Source: Bacteroidota bacterium (lineage in GTDB: Bacteria > Bacteroidota > Ignavibacteria > Ignavibacteriales > Melioribacteraceae). Taken from it: 12,033 nucleotides of DNA. Position numbers and translations under genes: made by a program. Under the pieces are notes generated by a model, which was given only the letters and a program-made list of their open reading frames with translations, was not told the origin of the DNA and did not search any database. Of this stretch, positions 1 to 6,172 are shown one piece after another; the stretch's first letter is position 1, and the number at the start of each line of letters is the position of its first letter. Where the stretch lies: positions 1 to 12,033 of the forward strand of contig JAJYMU010000173.1 in NCBI GenBank assembly GCA_021786655.1, given 5' to 3'.

Positions 1-144
1 GAAGTAATCCGAGAAAAAAGAAATGGTCGCTCAAATATCCTTCAAACAAAAGGAGAGCTGTTTAGACCATGTGGCTATCTATTTTTCTTAAGTTGACAGC
101 ATTGCTTGCCAAGGAGGGGGAATTAAAGGGGGAGGTGAGGTTAT
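1..144. other. Leader upstream of the Rrf2 gene; possible 3' end of an unseen gene
   Basis: No complete gene is visible here. On the + strand, frame 1 is open from the window edge to a TGA at 94-96 (its first residues read EVIREKRNGRSN) and frame 3 is open to a TAG at 61-63. Either could be the C-terminus of an upstream gene, but both are too short to tell from chance. A TTGACA lies at 93-98, but no -10 element follows at 16-18 bp. The last 34 bases are very rich in G and hold the ribosome-binding site of the next gene. Confidence 0.35.
111..140 (+). promoter_or_regulatory. G-rich segment with the Shine-Dalgarno of the Rrf2 gene
   Basis: The segment has two G5 runs separated by AATTAAA, then GGAGGTGAGG at 131-140. 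GGAGG at 131-135 lies nine bases before the ATG at 145, so this is the ribosome-binding site that fixes the start. A second GGAGG-like run at 113-117 is too far away to serve. From general knowledge, the TTGCCAAGG...GGGGGAATTAAAGGGGG pattern (105-134) resembles a short dispersed repeat seen in many bacterial genomes. That identification is from memory. Confidence 0.55.
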
Positions 145-612
145 ATGAAATTCAGTGCTCAAGAAGAATATGGTTTGAGATGTTTACTCCGCATCGCAAA
201 ATTTTATGCGGTGGAAAAATCTTTAACGATTCCTGAGATTAGCCGTGCGGAAGGATTGAGCGAGCATAACGCTGGAAAAATTTTACGCGTGCTGCGTCTC
301 GGCGGATTTCTGGAAAGTTCTCGAGGACAAATCGGCGGTTACACATTAACGCGTCCGCCAGAAGAAATTATGGTCGGAGATATTTTAAAAGTTCTCGGCG
401 GAAGATTATTCGACGATTCATTCTGCAATACGCATTCCGGCATCGCGGATATTTGTACTAACTCCATCGATTGTTCTGTGCGTTCGCTTTGGAGATTGAT
501 TCAAGATTCAGTTGATTCGATTGTGGCAAAGATGACTTTGAAAGATTTGATGGGCAACGAAAAATTTATGTTCGACTTTACAAGCGGCGGCGGGATAGCA
601 GAACGAAACTGA
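145..612 (+). CDS. Rrf2/IscR-family transcriptional regulator
   Basis: This is a cytoplasmic DNA-binding regulator of 155 residues, the usual Rrf2 length. The N-terminus (MKFSAQEEYGLRCLLRIA) is the typical Rrf2 opening. It is followed by a winged helix-turn-helix at about 28-70, containing LSEHNAGKILRVLRLGGFL and the wing SSRGQIGGYTL. Cys94, Cys104 and Cys110 form the C-x9-C-x5-C cluster that in family members such as IscR holds an Fe-S cluster, so an Fe-S or redox sensor is likely. The targets are unknown: no suf/isc or other Fe-S genes are in the window, and the next gene runs convergently. The start is supported by GGAGG at 131-135. Family assignment is firm; cluster binding is inferred from the cysteines. 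Confidence 0.9.
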   Translation: MKFSAQEEYGLRCLLRIAKFYAVEKSLTIPEISRAEGLSEHNAGKILRVLRLGGFLESSRGQIGGYTLTRPPEEIMVGDILKVLGGRLFDDSFCNTHSGIADICTNSIDCSVRSLWRLIQDSVDSIVAKMTLKDLMGNEKFMFDFTSGGGIAERN

Positions 613-630
613 ATTAATTTCCCCTCAGCG

Positions 631-675
631 ACAAATGCCAAATGCCAAATGACTAGTGACAAATGACAGTTGACC
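631..675. repeat. Heptanucleotide tandem repeat, consensus ACAAATG
   Basis: Six 7-bp units lie in perfect register: ACAAATG (631-637), CCAAATG (638-644), CCAAATG (645-651), ACTAGTG (652-658), ACAAATG (659-665), ACAGTTG (666-672), then a partial ACC. The array fills most of the 65-bp gap between the two convergent stop codons (610-612 and 678-680). No rho-independent terminator is visible in this gap. It resembles the short tandem heptamer repeats described in cyanobacterial genomes, in form only. Confidence 0.85.
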
Positions 676-677
676 TT

Positions 678-1871
678 TCATTTTAGTATTGCAATAACTT
701 CCCTCTGTCTTTCTCCTCCGGTCGAAATTACTTTTCCGTCTTCTGTGATGAACACATCTATTTCACTTCTCACACCAAACTCGCCCGGCAAATAAATTCC
801 CGGCTCAATTGAAAATGAAGTCATCGGCAAAATTAAACGTTCGTCTTTGGTTTCATAATTATCCATGTGAGTGCCGCAGCCGTGTCCGTCGGTTGTTATC
901 GAATGCCCGGTTCGATGAATAAAATATTTTCCGTATCCGGCATCTGCAATAACTTTGCGCGCAGCATCATCAACTTGGTAGCCACGGATTTCTTTTTTTG
1001 CCGCAAAACTTTCGGAAACAAAATTGAATGCCGCATCGCGCGCATCAAAAACGATTTTTGCAATCTTGGAATATTTTTCCGGTACTTCTTTGCCTACGTA
1101 GCCGACCCATGTTATATCCGTGTAAACTCCCGTCGGCGTGTTGGCTTTGGACCAGAAATCCATCAGCACAAAGTCACCTTTCTTGATTTCACTGAAGACT
1201 TCTTTTGTAGGACCGTAATGAGGAACGGCGGAGTTTTCGTTAACGCTTACGCACGGTTCTCCGTCTGCCCATAAATTTTTGTTTGCCAACTCGTCGAGGA
1301 TAAATTGCTGAACATCGTACTCGGTAACATTTTCATTGGCATTGATTCTCTTAGCAATGAAGCCGAACGCCGAATAAACAATCTCGTACAAAGTATTGGC
1401 AACCGGAATATTTTCTTCAAATTGTTGTTCCGACCATCTTGCTAAAAAATTTGTGATGAGATTGCCGCTGCTTTTCACTTCTACGCCGAAAGATTTTACG
1501 AGTTCAATTGTTCCGGCATCAACTTTTGCAACGTAAGGATTATCGCTGAGATGAGAATATTCCATAGCAATTGTCGTCGAATCTTTCAACGTTTCTTTTA
1601 AGCAATTATGCAGCGAAGCATAATCGGCATATTCTTTTTTGATGCCCGGTAAAAAGTCAAACTGAAAACTTTCGATAGCGTGAACAATCTTCACCGGTTC
1701 ACCTTGTCGTGGAATGAAATAGTAAAATCTTCTGGTCAAATGAATGTCTTGTTGAAATCCCAACAATTTATGAGCCAGGTCGTTCGATTTTCTGAAATCA
1801 TAAATGAGCCAGCCGTCAAAGTTGTATGTGTCAAGCTGCTTTTGAATCCCGGCGAGAGTTGTCTTATTCAT
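678..1871 (-). CDS. M24-family metallopeptidase (Xaa-Pro aminopeptidase-like)
   Basis: A 397-residue cytoplasmic protein with the pita-bread fold expected of M24 peptidases, which remove N-terminal residues, often before proline, using a two-metal centre. An N-terminal creatinase-like domain covers about 1-150 and the catalytic domain about 150-397. The five expected metal ligands are visible: Asp238 (LMDFW), Asp252 (YTDITW), His323 (HRTGHS), Glu356 (SIEPGIY) and Glu370 (RSEID). His218 (AVPHYG) matches the conserved substrate-side histidine. There is no signal peptide or membrane segment. The usual HGTGHGIG reads HRTGHSIT, a mild variation. Upstream on the minus strand a TATATTAG box (1896-1903) could be a -10; the ribosome-binding site is weak. 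Substrate cannot be fixed, and a dipeptidase or non-peptidase M24 member is possible. Confidence 0.88.
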   Translation of the reverse strand: MNKTTLAGIQKQLDTYNFDGWLIYDFRKSNDLAHKLLGFQQDIHLTRRFYYFIPRQGEPVKIVHAIESFQFDFLPGIKKEYADYASLHNCLKETLKDSTTIAMEYSHLSDNPYVAKVDAGTIELVKSFGVEVKSSGNLITNFLARWSEQQFEENIPVANTLYEIVYSAFGFIAKRINANENVTEYDVQQFILDELANKNLWADGEPCVSVNENSAVPHYGPTKEVFSEIKKGDFVLMDFWSKANTPTGVYTDITWVGYVGKEVPEKYSKIAKIVFDARDAAFNFVSESFAAKKEIRGYQVDDAARKVIADAGYGKYFIHRTGHSITTDGHGCGTHMDNYETKDERLILPMTSFSIEPGIYLPGEFGVRSEIDVFITEDGKVISTGGERQREVIAILK

Positions 1872-2003
1872 TTTGCTTTTCCAAATTTTTCTTCACTAAT
1901 ATAGAAATAAAAAAATAGGTTCGCGTTGCCTTTTGGGTGTGAGCTTTGGCTTTGCAAGGAATTAATCAATTATTTATCTTGCCATCAAATACAGGAAAAC
2001 AAA
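1872..2003. promoter_or_regulatory. Divergent promoter region between M24 peptidase and lipoprotein genes
   Basis: The two genes start 132 bp apart and point away from each other, so both promoters must lie here or overlap the genes. On the minus strand TATATTAG (1896-1903) sits 25 bases before the peptidase start. On the plus strand TTTG (1951-1954), a 20-base gap and TATCTTG (1975-1981) loosely resemble the Bacteroidota -33/-7 pattern (TTTG / TAnnTTTG). Both are weak matches, and no operator dyad is obvious. Confidence 0.35.
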
Positions 2004-2342
2004 ATGATATTTAGGAAGATTTTTTTATCCATCGTTTTTTTGTTTGGTGTAACCTATTTTGCCGCGTGCAGTTGCAATTGCGGCGATAGTGATTCTCAAA
2101 GCAATGCCGTTAAAGGTTATATAGCGGTTGTGGGAAACGAACCGTTTACCAAGCTAGCTATTCAAACCGACGATAACAAAACTTACATTCTCCAATGCAG
2201 CAAAGAATTGCATGATGAACTATGGAAACAGCAGGGCAGATATTATGCCGTTCAATACGGCGATGTAAGAAAAGAAGAAGGCATGGATGTGCTAGTAGTT
2301 GAAAAAGTTATACCTGTTAAAAAAGAAAACCAAACCAAATAA
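2004..2342 (+). CDS. Small putative lipoprotein, cysteine-rich after the signal
   Basis: A 112-residue protein of no recognised family. Residues 1-21 form a lipoprotein-type signal (MIFRK, a hydrophobic core, then F-A-A) ending at Cys22, the likely lipidated residue. Cys24 and Cys26 follow in CSCNCGD. Phe at the -3 position is not the ideal lipobox residue. The mature part is a compact alpha/beta stretch (about 38-106) with GYIAVVGNEPFTKLAIQT and a later ELWKQQGRYYAVQYGDV, which could be a small OB-like barrel; that fold is a guess. The ATG at 2004 is preferred because an earlier in-frame start at 1926 would add 26 residues ahead of the signal. The stop lies 10 bp before the next gene, so the two are probably co-transcribed. 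It may be anchored in the membrane and assist the secreted partner, but nothing in the sequence proves this. Confidence 0.72.
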   Translation: MIFRKIFLSIVFLFGVTYFAACSCNCGDSDSQSNAVKGYIAVVGNEPFTKLAIQTDDNKTYILQCSKELHDELWKQQGRYYAVQYGDVRKEEGMDVLVVEKVIPVKKENQTK

Positions 2343-2352
2343 GGGTTGAGAT

Positions 2353-4731
2353 ATGAAGCGTTTTAATTTTATTCTGTGCATGATGCTGATTAGTAGTTTT
2401 TCATTCGGTCAGAACAAAGCGGTAATTCAAAAAGAGAACGAAACTTCCGTTAGCAAGGGTGCTTATTTAATGGATGCCGGACCGCTCCTTGAAAAGTTTG
2501 AAAAAGCAAACCATATTGACTTGAGGACTTTGCCTCAAGCAAACCCGTCCTTGAAAAAGGTTGCGTGGAATTTTACGGTAGGAAGTACGCATAATTGGTG
2601 GGCACAGAACACCGTTGACAACTCATTTTATCCTGTCCCTTCAACATGCCGCGCAGTGGGAGTAAATTGTTATGTGTTTGTTGAAGATTCTTCTTGGATC
2701 AAAAATGTAAATCAAAGCGCAGTCGATCAAATCGTAAATGCCTTTGACAACTCTACACCTGCTAATTCTAGTAAGGGTGTGTACCAGATGGATGTTGATA
2801 CGTTTGGCAATCCGCCTAATGTTGATGGGGATTCTAAAATTATTATTCTGGTCTTAAATATTCTTGACGGATACAATGGTACTGGAGGTTACACAGCCGG
2901 TTATTTTTGGGCGGGTAATGAGTATCCAACTTCATCTGTTACTAATAGTAATGTTGCGGAAGTATATTACATGGATTGTAATCCACTTAATTTAACGAAC
3001 CAGAACGGAATTTCTCTAGCACTTCAGATAACCGCTCATGAATTCCAACACATGATTCAGTGGAACTACCATGGCAATGCAAATGGTCCGAATCAGACTA
3101 CAAATGCTAATGACACATTCTTTAATGAAGGATGTTCAATGATAGCGGAAGTCGTTTGCGGTTATCCATTAAGACTTCAGAGTTATTATACAAATGCTAC
3201 AAATGTGCAGATGCTGAAGTGGAAATTGAATCCGCCTGGAGAAGTACTTAGCGACTATGCACGCGCTGCAAGATTTTTCTTGTACATAAAAGAACAGTTC
3301 GGTGTAAGTGCTTTAGCAAAATTTGTTCAATCAAATCTTTCTAATGTGAATGCATTTAACGTAAGCGTTTTTCCTCCGCTCGGATCAACACGAACATTTA
3401 ACGACGTAATTGCGGATTGGTACATTGCAAATTACTTGAATGATACTTCAGTGAATTCTAAGTGGGGTTATCAGTACGCTGGACTTACCAGTGTTTCTTC
3501 AAATGCGATGATGAATCCAAACGTATCAAACTATAATGGGAACTTGCAGAAACTCGGCGCACAATATTTCACTTTTACAAAAGGGAGTAATTTGAATGTA
3601 AGTTTTAATATGAATGGAAACACAAGCCTAATGGTGAAAGCGATAAAAAGCGGCACTGGCGGTAAGCAAGTAATGGACGGCACGATGATGGGCAACAATA
3701 TGATGTTCTCGGTACCCGATTTCGGTACAAGTTTTTCCAATGTCACTTTTCTTGTTTGTCAAAATGATTTCTACTATTACGATCCAAGTAATCCAAATGG
3801 ACCATACAGCTATACTTTTAATTCAACTGGAACTTTGCCGAGCGGTACTCAAGAATTAGCTTATGTGAAAACGGAACCAATGGGAACAGGTGGTGGATCT
3901 GATAAAGATACAACGATAATATACTTCACAGGCATTCAGGGAGCTAAACTTGATTCTATAAAGGTTGCGCTTCGTCAAGCTGGTTCGTTGCAAGGGTTTG
4001 TTTGGAAGTATACTGGAAATTTAAGACCGACCCCGCTCGGAGCGAAGATTAGCGGTGCGTTTACAGCGACCTCAAATATCGCTGACCGTCCTCAATATCC
4101 GTATCCTCCCGTGTGGCCAAATTGGGTAAAGGTAGATTTAAGAAGTTTGAACGTAGATGTATCTAACGATTTTGCGGTTGGGTTCATTAATAATGGTGAT
4201 TACATTTCAACCGGCGGTGGTTCAAACAGCGTTATGCTCGCTTCATCGCCATCCGGGACCCATTCTGCTATGTATCTGCATAAACCAAGTTCTGGAACTG
4301 CTAACTGGTATAATATCGTCGATTCAAATGGTGACTATACAGAATTTCTTGTTTATGCTTATGTCAGTTTTCTGACAGATGTAAAACAAGTTGTGGAATT
4401 GAAGCCGGCTTCGTTTAAGCTGGAACAGAATTATCCCAATCCTTTTAACCCGAGCACAAACATCAGCTATCAGCTTCCAACAAGCAGTCATGTTACGTTA
4501 AAAGTTTACGACATGCTTGGACAAGAGGTTGCAACTTTGGTTGATGAATTTCAAACTGCCGGCACGCACAATGTTCAATTCCTCGCCTCGCAAGACGCGA
4601 GTCGAAGCGGGTCAATTCTCAATTCTCAATTATCCAGCGGTGTTTATTTCTATAGAATTGTTGCAGTCGATCCTTCGCAAGGCTCAGGACAAAGTTTTGT
4701 TCAAACCAGAAAGATGATTTTGATTAAGTGA
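2353..4731 (+). CDS. Secreted HExxH zinc peptidase-like protein with T9SS sorting domain
   Basis: A 792-residue extracellular protein. Residues 1-20 are a signal peptide (MKRFNFILCMMLISSFSFGQ). The putative catalytic domain covers about 70-370, with HEFQHMIQW at 229-237: His229 and His233 as zinc ligands, Glu230 as the general base. FFNEGCSMIAE follows, with Glu259 the likely third ligand, as in gluzincins; the HEFQH...NEG spacing also recalls M30-like peptidases, so the exact family is open. Residues 380-680 look like beta-rich domains without a clear name. From 688, FKLEQNYPNPFNPST opens the T9SS type A sorting domain, ending in KMILIK. In this pathway the domain directs export through the outer membrane and is usually cut off at the surface. 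The sorting domain carries two insertions relative to the 924-aa paralogue's: about 12 residues near 745-759, and PSQGSGQS at 774-781, which the paralogue matches. The start follows a weak purine run (GGGTTGAG). Confidence 0.82.
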   Translation: MKRFNFILCMMLISSFSFGQNKAVIQKENETSVSKGAYLMDAGPLLEKFEKANHIDLRTLPQANPSLKKVAWNFTVGSTHNWWAQNTVDNSFYPVPSTCRAVGVNCYVFVEDSSWIKNVNQSAVDQIVNAFDNSTPANSSKGVYQMDVDTFGNPPNVDGDSKIIILVLNILDGYNGTGGYTAGYFWAGNEYPTSSVTNSNVAEVYYMDCNPLNLTNQNGISLALQITAHEFQHMIQWNYHGNANGPNQTTNANDTFFNEGCSMIAEVVCGYPLRLQSYYTNATNVQMLKWKLNPPGEVLSDYARAARFFLYIKEQFGVSALAKFVQSNLSNVNAFNVSVFPPLGSTRTFNDVIADWYIANYLNDTSVNSKWGYQYAGLTSVSSNAMMNPNVSNYNGNLQKLGAQYFTFTKGSNLNVSFNMNGNTSLMVKAIKSGTGGKQVMDGTMMGNNMMFSVPDFGTSFSNVTFLVCQNDFYYYDPSNPNGPYSYTFNSTGTLPSGTQELAYVKTEPMGTGGGSDKDTTIIYFTGIQGAKLDSIKVALRQAGSLQGFVWKYTGNLRPTPLGAKISGAFTATSNIADRPQYPYPPVWPNWVKVDLRSLNVDVSNDFAVGFINNGDYISTGGGSNSVMLASSPSGTHSAMYLHKPSSGTANWYNIVDSNGDYTEFLVYAYVSFLTDVKQVVELKPASFKLEQNYPNPFNPSTNISYQLPTSSHVTLKVYDMLGQEVATLVDEFQTAGTHNVQFLASQDASRSGSILNSQLSSGVYFYRIVAVDPSQGSGQSFVQTRKMILIK
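4587..4634 (+). repeat. Hairpin plus heptamer array inserted inside the sorting-domain coding region
   Basis: CTCGC (4587-4591), loop AAGAC, GCGAG (4597-4601) is a perfect 5-bp inverted repeat. It is followed by TCAATTC (4612-4618), TCAATTC (4619-4625) and TCAATTA (4626-4632). Three 7-bp units make 21 bp, so the reading frame is kept. The second sorting domain in this window lacks this material: LASQDASRSGSILNSQ here corresponds to NAAE there, a 36-bp difference, with LSSGVYFYRI following in both. Confidence 0.75.
4672..4690 (+). repeat. In-frame CCTTCG...GCTCAGGAC element, copy 1
   Basis: CCTTCGCAAGGCTCAGGAC starts on a codon boundary and codes PSQGSGQ near the end of the sorting domain, 19 residues before the C-terminus. 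It matches 17 of 19 bases of the copy at 8888-8906. It closely resembles the CCTTCGACAAGCTCAGG-type short repeat that I know as a dispersed, usually intergenic element in many bacteria; that link is from memory. Confidence 0.7.
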
Positions 4732-4893
4732 TTTTATAAATTTAAATAGACTTAAATATTACTGGATTATTTAGTCTAGCATTTGAGCAAAACCCGGCTT
4801 CTAAAAAGGGGTATGCGGGACAGTTTAATATATCTGTATGAGGACAACTCATTAACACAAAATAAATCCATTCAATATTCTAAGAGGAAGTGC
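4732..4893 (+). promoter_or_regulatory. Gap before the outer-membrane protein gene, with AT-rich hairpin
   Basis: An imperfect hairpin lies at 4747-4778: TAGAC(T)TAAATA pairs with TATTTAGTCTA around a nine-base loop, with one bulged T. It has no GC-rich stem and no T-tract, so it is a poor terminator and may instead be a leader or mRNA-end structure. A TATATCTG box at 4829-4836 could be the -10/-7 element for the next gene, with no convincing upstream partner. AGAGGAAG at 4883-4890 is the ribosome-binding site. Confidence 0.35.
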
Positions 4894-5562
4894 ATGAAAA
4901 AACTATCTGCTGTTATTCTTGCTTTATTGTTAACCGGATCAATGTTGTCCGCGCAATCAAAAATTGGTGTAGGAATCAACGCTGCGTATTTATCACCAAC
5001 CGGAGATTTCGGTGATCTTTATAAGTCTGGCTTTGGCGGGTTGGCTTCACTCACATTCGATGCAACTGAGAATCTTCAACTTTCAGCTACTGTTGGTTAT
5101 GCTCAGTTTTCTTTTAACAACGACAAATTCAATCAGATGTTAAATGATTTTCTTGGGGGCGGTTCTAATGCAAATGTTTCGGTTGATTCAAAACTGACGC
5201 TGATTCCTATTATGGCTGGCGGAAAATATTTCTTCACGACATCAAATTTTAAACCATACGCAGCAGTAGATTTAGGAGCTCATATCATGTCGGTAGACGG
5301 TGCAAAGGTTAGTTATGGTGGTCAAACGTACGATGTAACTGTCAAAGAATCCAAAGCTGCATTTGCATGGGGATTGGGAGTTGGATTTTATTATGCGGTA
5401 GCTCCAAAGATCAACTTGGATGTAAATGCAAAAATCAACGGCGATAGTTTTGAAATGGGAACAAACTTCTCCAGCAGCAGCGGCACAACCACATCTTCAC
5501 AATCTTCAAAATCTACTGCAACTTACTTTTCAGTTGCAGCGGGGTTACAGTTTGCGCTCTAA
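4894..5562 (+). CDS. Outer-membrane beta-barrel protein
   Basis: A 222-residue protein with a clear signal peptide at 1-21 (MKKLSAVILALLLTGSMLSAQ). The mature part alternates short amphipathic beta strands with glycine-rich turns, such as KIGVGINAAYLSPTGDFGD, LQLSATVGYAQFSF, LIPIMAGGKYFF, FKPYAAVDLGAH, AFAWGLGVGFYYAV, and a final YFSVAAGLQFAL. This is typical of eight-stranded OMP_b-brl-type barrels. A serine/threonine-rich loop lies at 193-208. The exact function is unknown; porin-like, adhesin or T9SS-accessory roles are all possible. The ATG at 4894 is chosen because it has AGAGGAAG just upstream and starts directly with the signal peptide, whereas the TTG at 4783 would add 37 unrelated residues. 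A strong terminator follows. Confidence 0.83.
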   Translation: MKKLSAVILALLLTGSMLSAQSKIGVGINAAYLSPTGDFGDLYKSGFGGLASLTFDATENLQLSATVGYAQFSFNNDKFNQMLNDFLGGGSNANVSVDSKLTLIPIMAGGKYFFTTSNFKPYAAVDLGAHIMSVDGAKVSYGGQTYDVTVKESKAAFAWGLGVGFYYAVAPKINLDVNAKINGDSFEMGTNFSSSSGTTTSSQSSKSTATYFSVAAGLQFAL

Positions 5563-5590
5563 CAACTTCATTTCAATAAAGTGGTTTGCA

Positions 5591-5625
5591 AAGAAAGGCT
5601 TGCAAAATCAAGCCTTTCTTGTTTT
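5591..5625 (+). terminator. Rho-independent terminator after the outer-membrane protein gene
   Basis: A perfect 12-bp stem pairs AAGAAAGGCTTG (5591-5602) with CAAGCCTTTCTT (5609-5620) around loop CAAAAT, followed by GTTTT. It lies 28 bp after the stop codon and separates this gene from the next lipoprotein/T9SS pair. Confidence 0.88.
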
Positions 5626-5756
5626 AAGCCGACCAGGGTGACTTTTGCTAACCGAATAATTAGTTTAAAGAGTGAAAGGAATCTTTGTGAACGCTGCAAT
5701 CAATTATATTGTTACAAAACAACAGCCACCATCGCAATGAAAAAGAGAGGTACCGA
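5626..5756 (+). promoter_or_regulatory. Leader of the second lipoprotein gene
   Basis: Because a strong terminator precedes it, this gap should hold the promoter for the gene pair at 5757-8947. TATATTG (5705-5711) is the best -10 candidate, with TTTG (5684-5687) 17 bases upstream; the match is loose. GAGAGG at 5745-5750 is the ribosome-binding site, six bases before the ATG. Confidence 0.35.
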
Positions 5757-6164
5757 ATGAAATTTCTTTCCTTATTCCTCTTGTCGTTCGTGCTGATTCT
5801 TAGCGCATGTACGTCATCAAAAGAAGAAACAAATATGAACACGCAAAAATATGTTTCGGAAAAAATTCCGCCGGGCACTGCTATTGTTGAAGCAGAGGTA
5901 CAAGCCATCGAAGAAAATTCTTCGTCCTATATTTTGAATGCGCTTGTTCAAAAAGTGAACGGCTATGGTCAGTCAACAAAACCAATTGCAGCTAAAACAG
6001 TTTTGAAAATTGACTTGGCGAAAACATTGATTGCCAATGAGTTGGGAAAAGAATATCTGCAAATCGGCGGTGTTTACGAATTGGAAATATCTCAGCCGCA
6101 AAAGACAATGAACAATAGCACTAGTCCAATCTGGCAAGCCAACACAATCAAAAAGTTAAAATAG
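5757..6164 (+). CDS. Small putative lipoprotein
   Basis: A 135-residue protein with a textbook lipoprotein signal: MKFLSLFLLSFVLILSAC, lipobox L-S-A-C, lipidation expected at Cys18. Ser-Ser follows a Thr at +2, and there is no aspartate sorting signal next to the cysteine. The mature domain from about 36 reads as beta-rich, with TAIVEAEVQAIEENSSSYIL, an ALVQKVNGYGQ stretch and a late GGVYELEI, reminiscent of an OB-type barrel; that fold is inferred. No family is recognised. The start at 5757 is taken over the in-frame start at 5709 because GAGAGG stands just before it and the signal peptide begins there. The stop is eight bases before the next gene, whose Shine-Dalgarno (TAGGAG) overlaps the stop codon, so translation is probably coupled. 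Confidence 0.8.
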   Translation: MKFLSLFLLSFVLILSACTSSKEETNMNTQKYVSEKIPPGTAIVEAEVQAIEENSSSYILNALVQKVNGYGQSTKPIAAKTVLKIDLAKTLIANELGKEYLQIGGVYELEISQPQKTMNNSTSPIWQANTIKKLK

Positions 6165-6172
6165 GAGTTGAG

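Larger units (their letters stand above)
4412..4731 (+). other. T9SS type A sorting domain (C-terminal) of the 792-aa protein
   Basis: This codes residues 687-792. Recognisable blocks are EQNYPNPFNPSTNISYQLP, VTLKVYDMLGQEV, TAGTHNVQF, LSSGVYFYRI and TRKMILIK. The order is that of the TIGR04183-type domain of Bacteroidota and Ignavibacteria, which is typically about 80-95 residues. Here it is longer because of the repeat-derived insertions at about 4587-4634 and 4672-4695. Confidence 0.85.

Noticed and set aside
93..121. TTGACA at 93-98 as a promoter for the Rrf2 gene
   Set aside because: At 17 bp spacing the -10 position reads GGGGGA, and no better box is found within 15-19 bp.
631..675. CRISPR-like or direct-repeat array
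   Set aside because: Units are only 7 bp with no spacers, so it is a simple tandem repeat and not a CRISPR array.
867..1274. Open frame of 135 codons on the plus strand
   Set aside because: It lies wholly inside the M24 peptidase gene on the other strand, whose metal ligands and family match are clear; the plus-strand product has no family features.
4747..4778. Rho-independent terminator after the 792-aa gene
   Set aside because: The stem is AT-rich with a bulge and lacks a T-tract, so it is recorded only as a hairpin of unknown role.
4783..4893. Longer start of the outer-membrane protein at 4783
   Set aside because: It would put 37 charged residues ahead of a clean signal peptide; the ATG at 4894 has a good ribosome-binding site.
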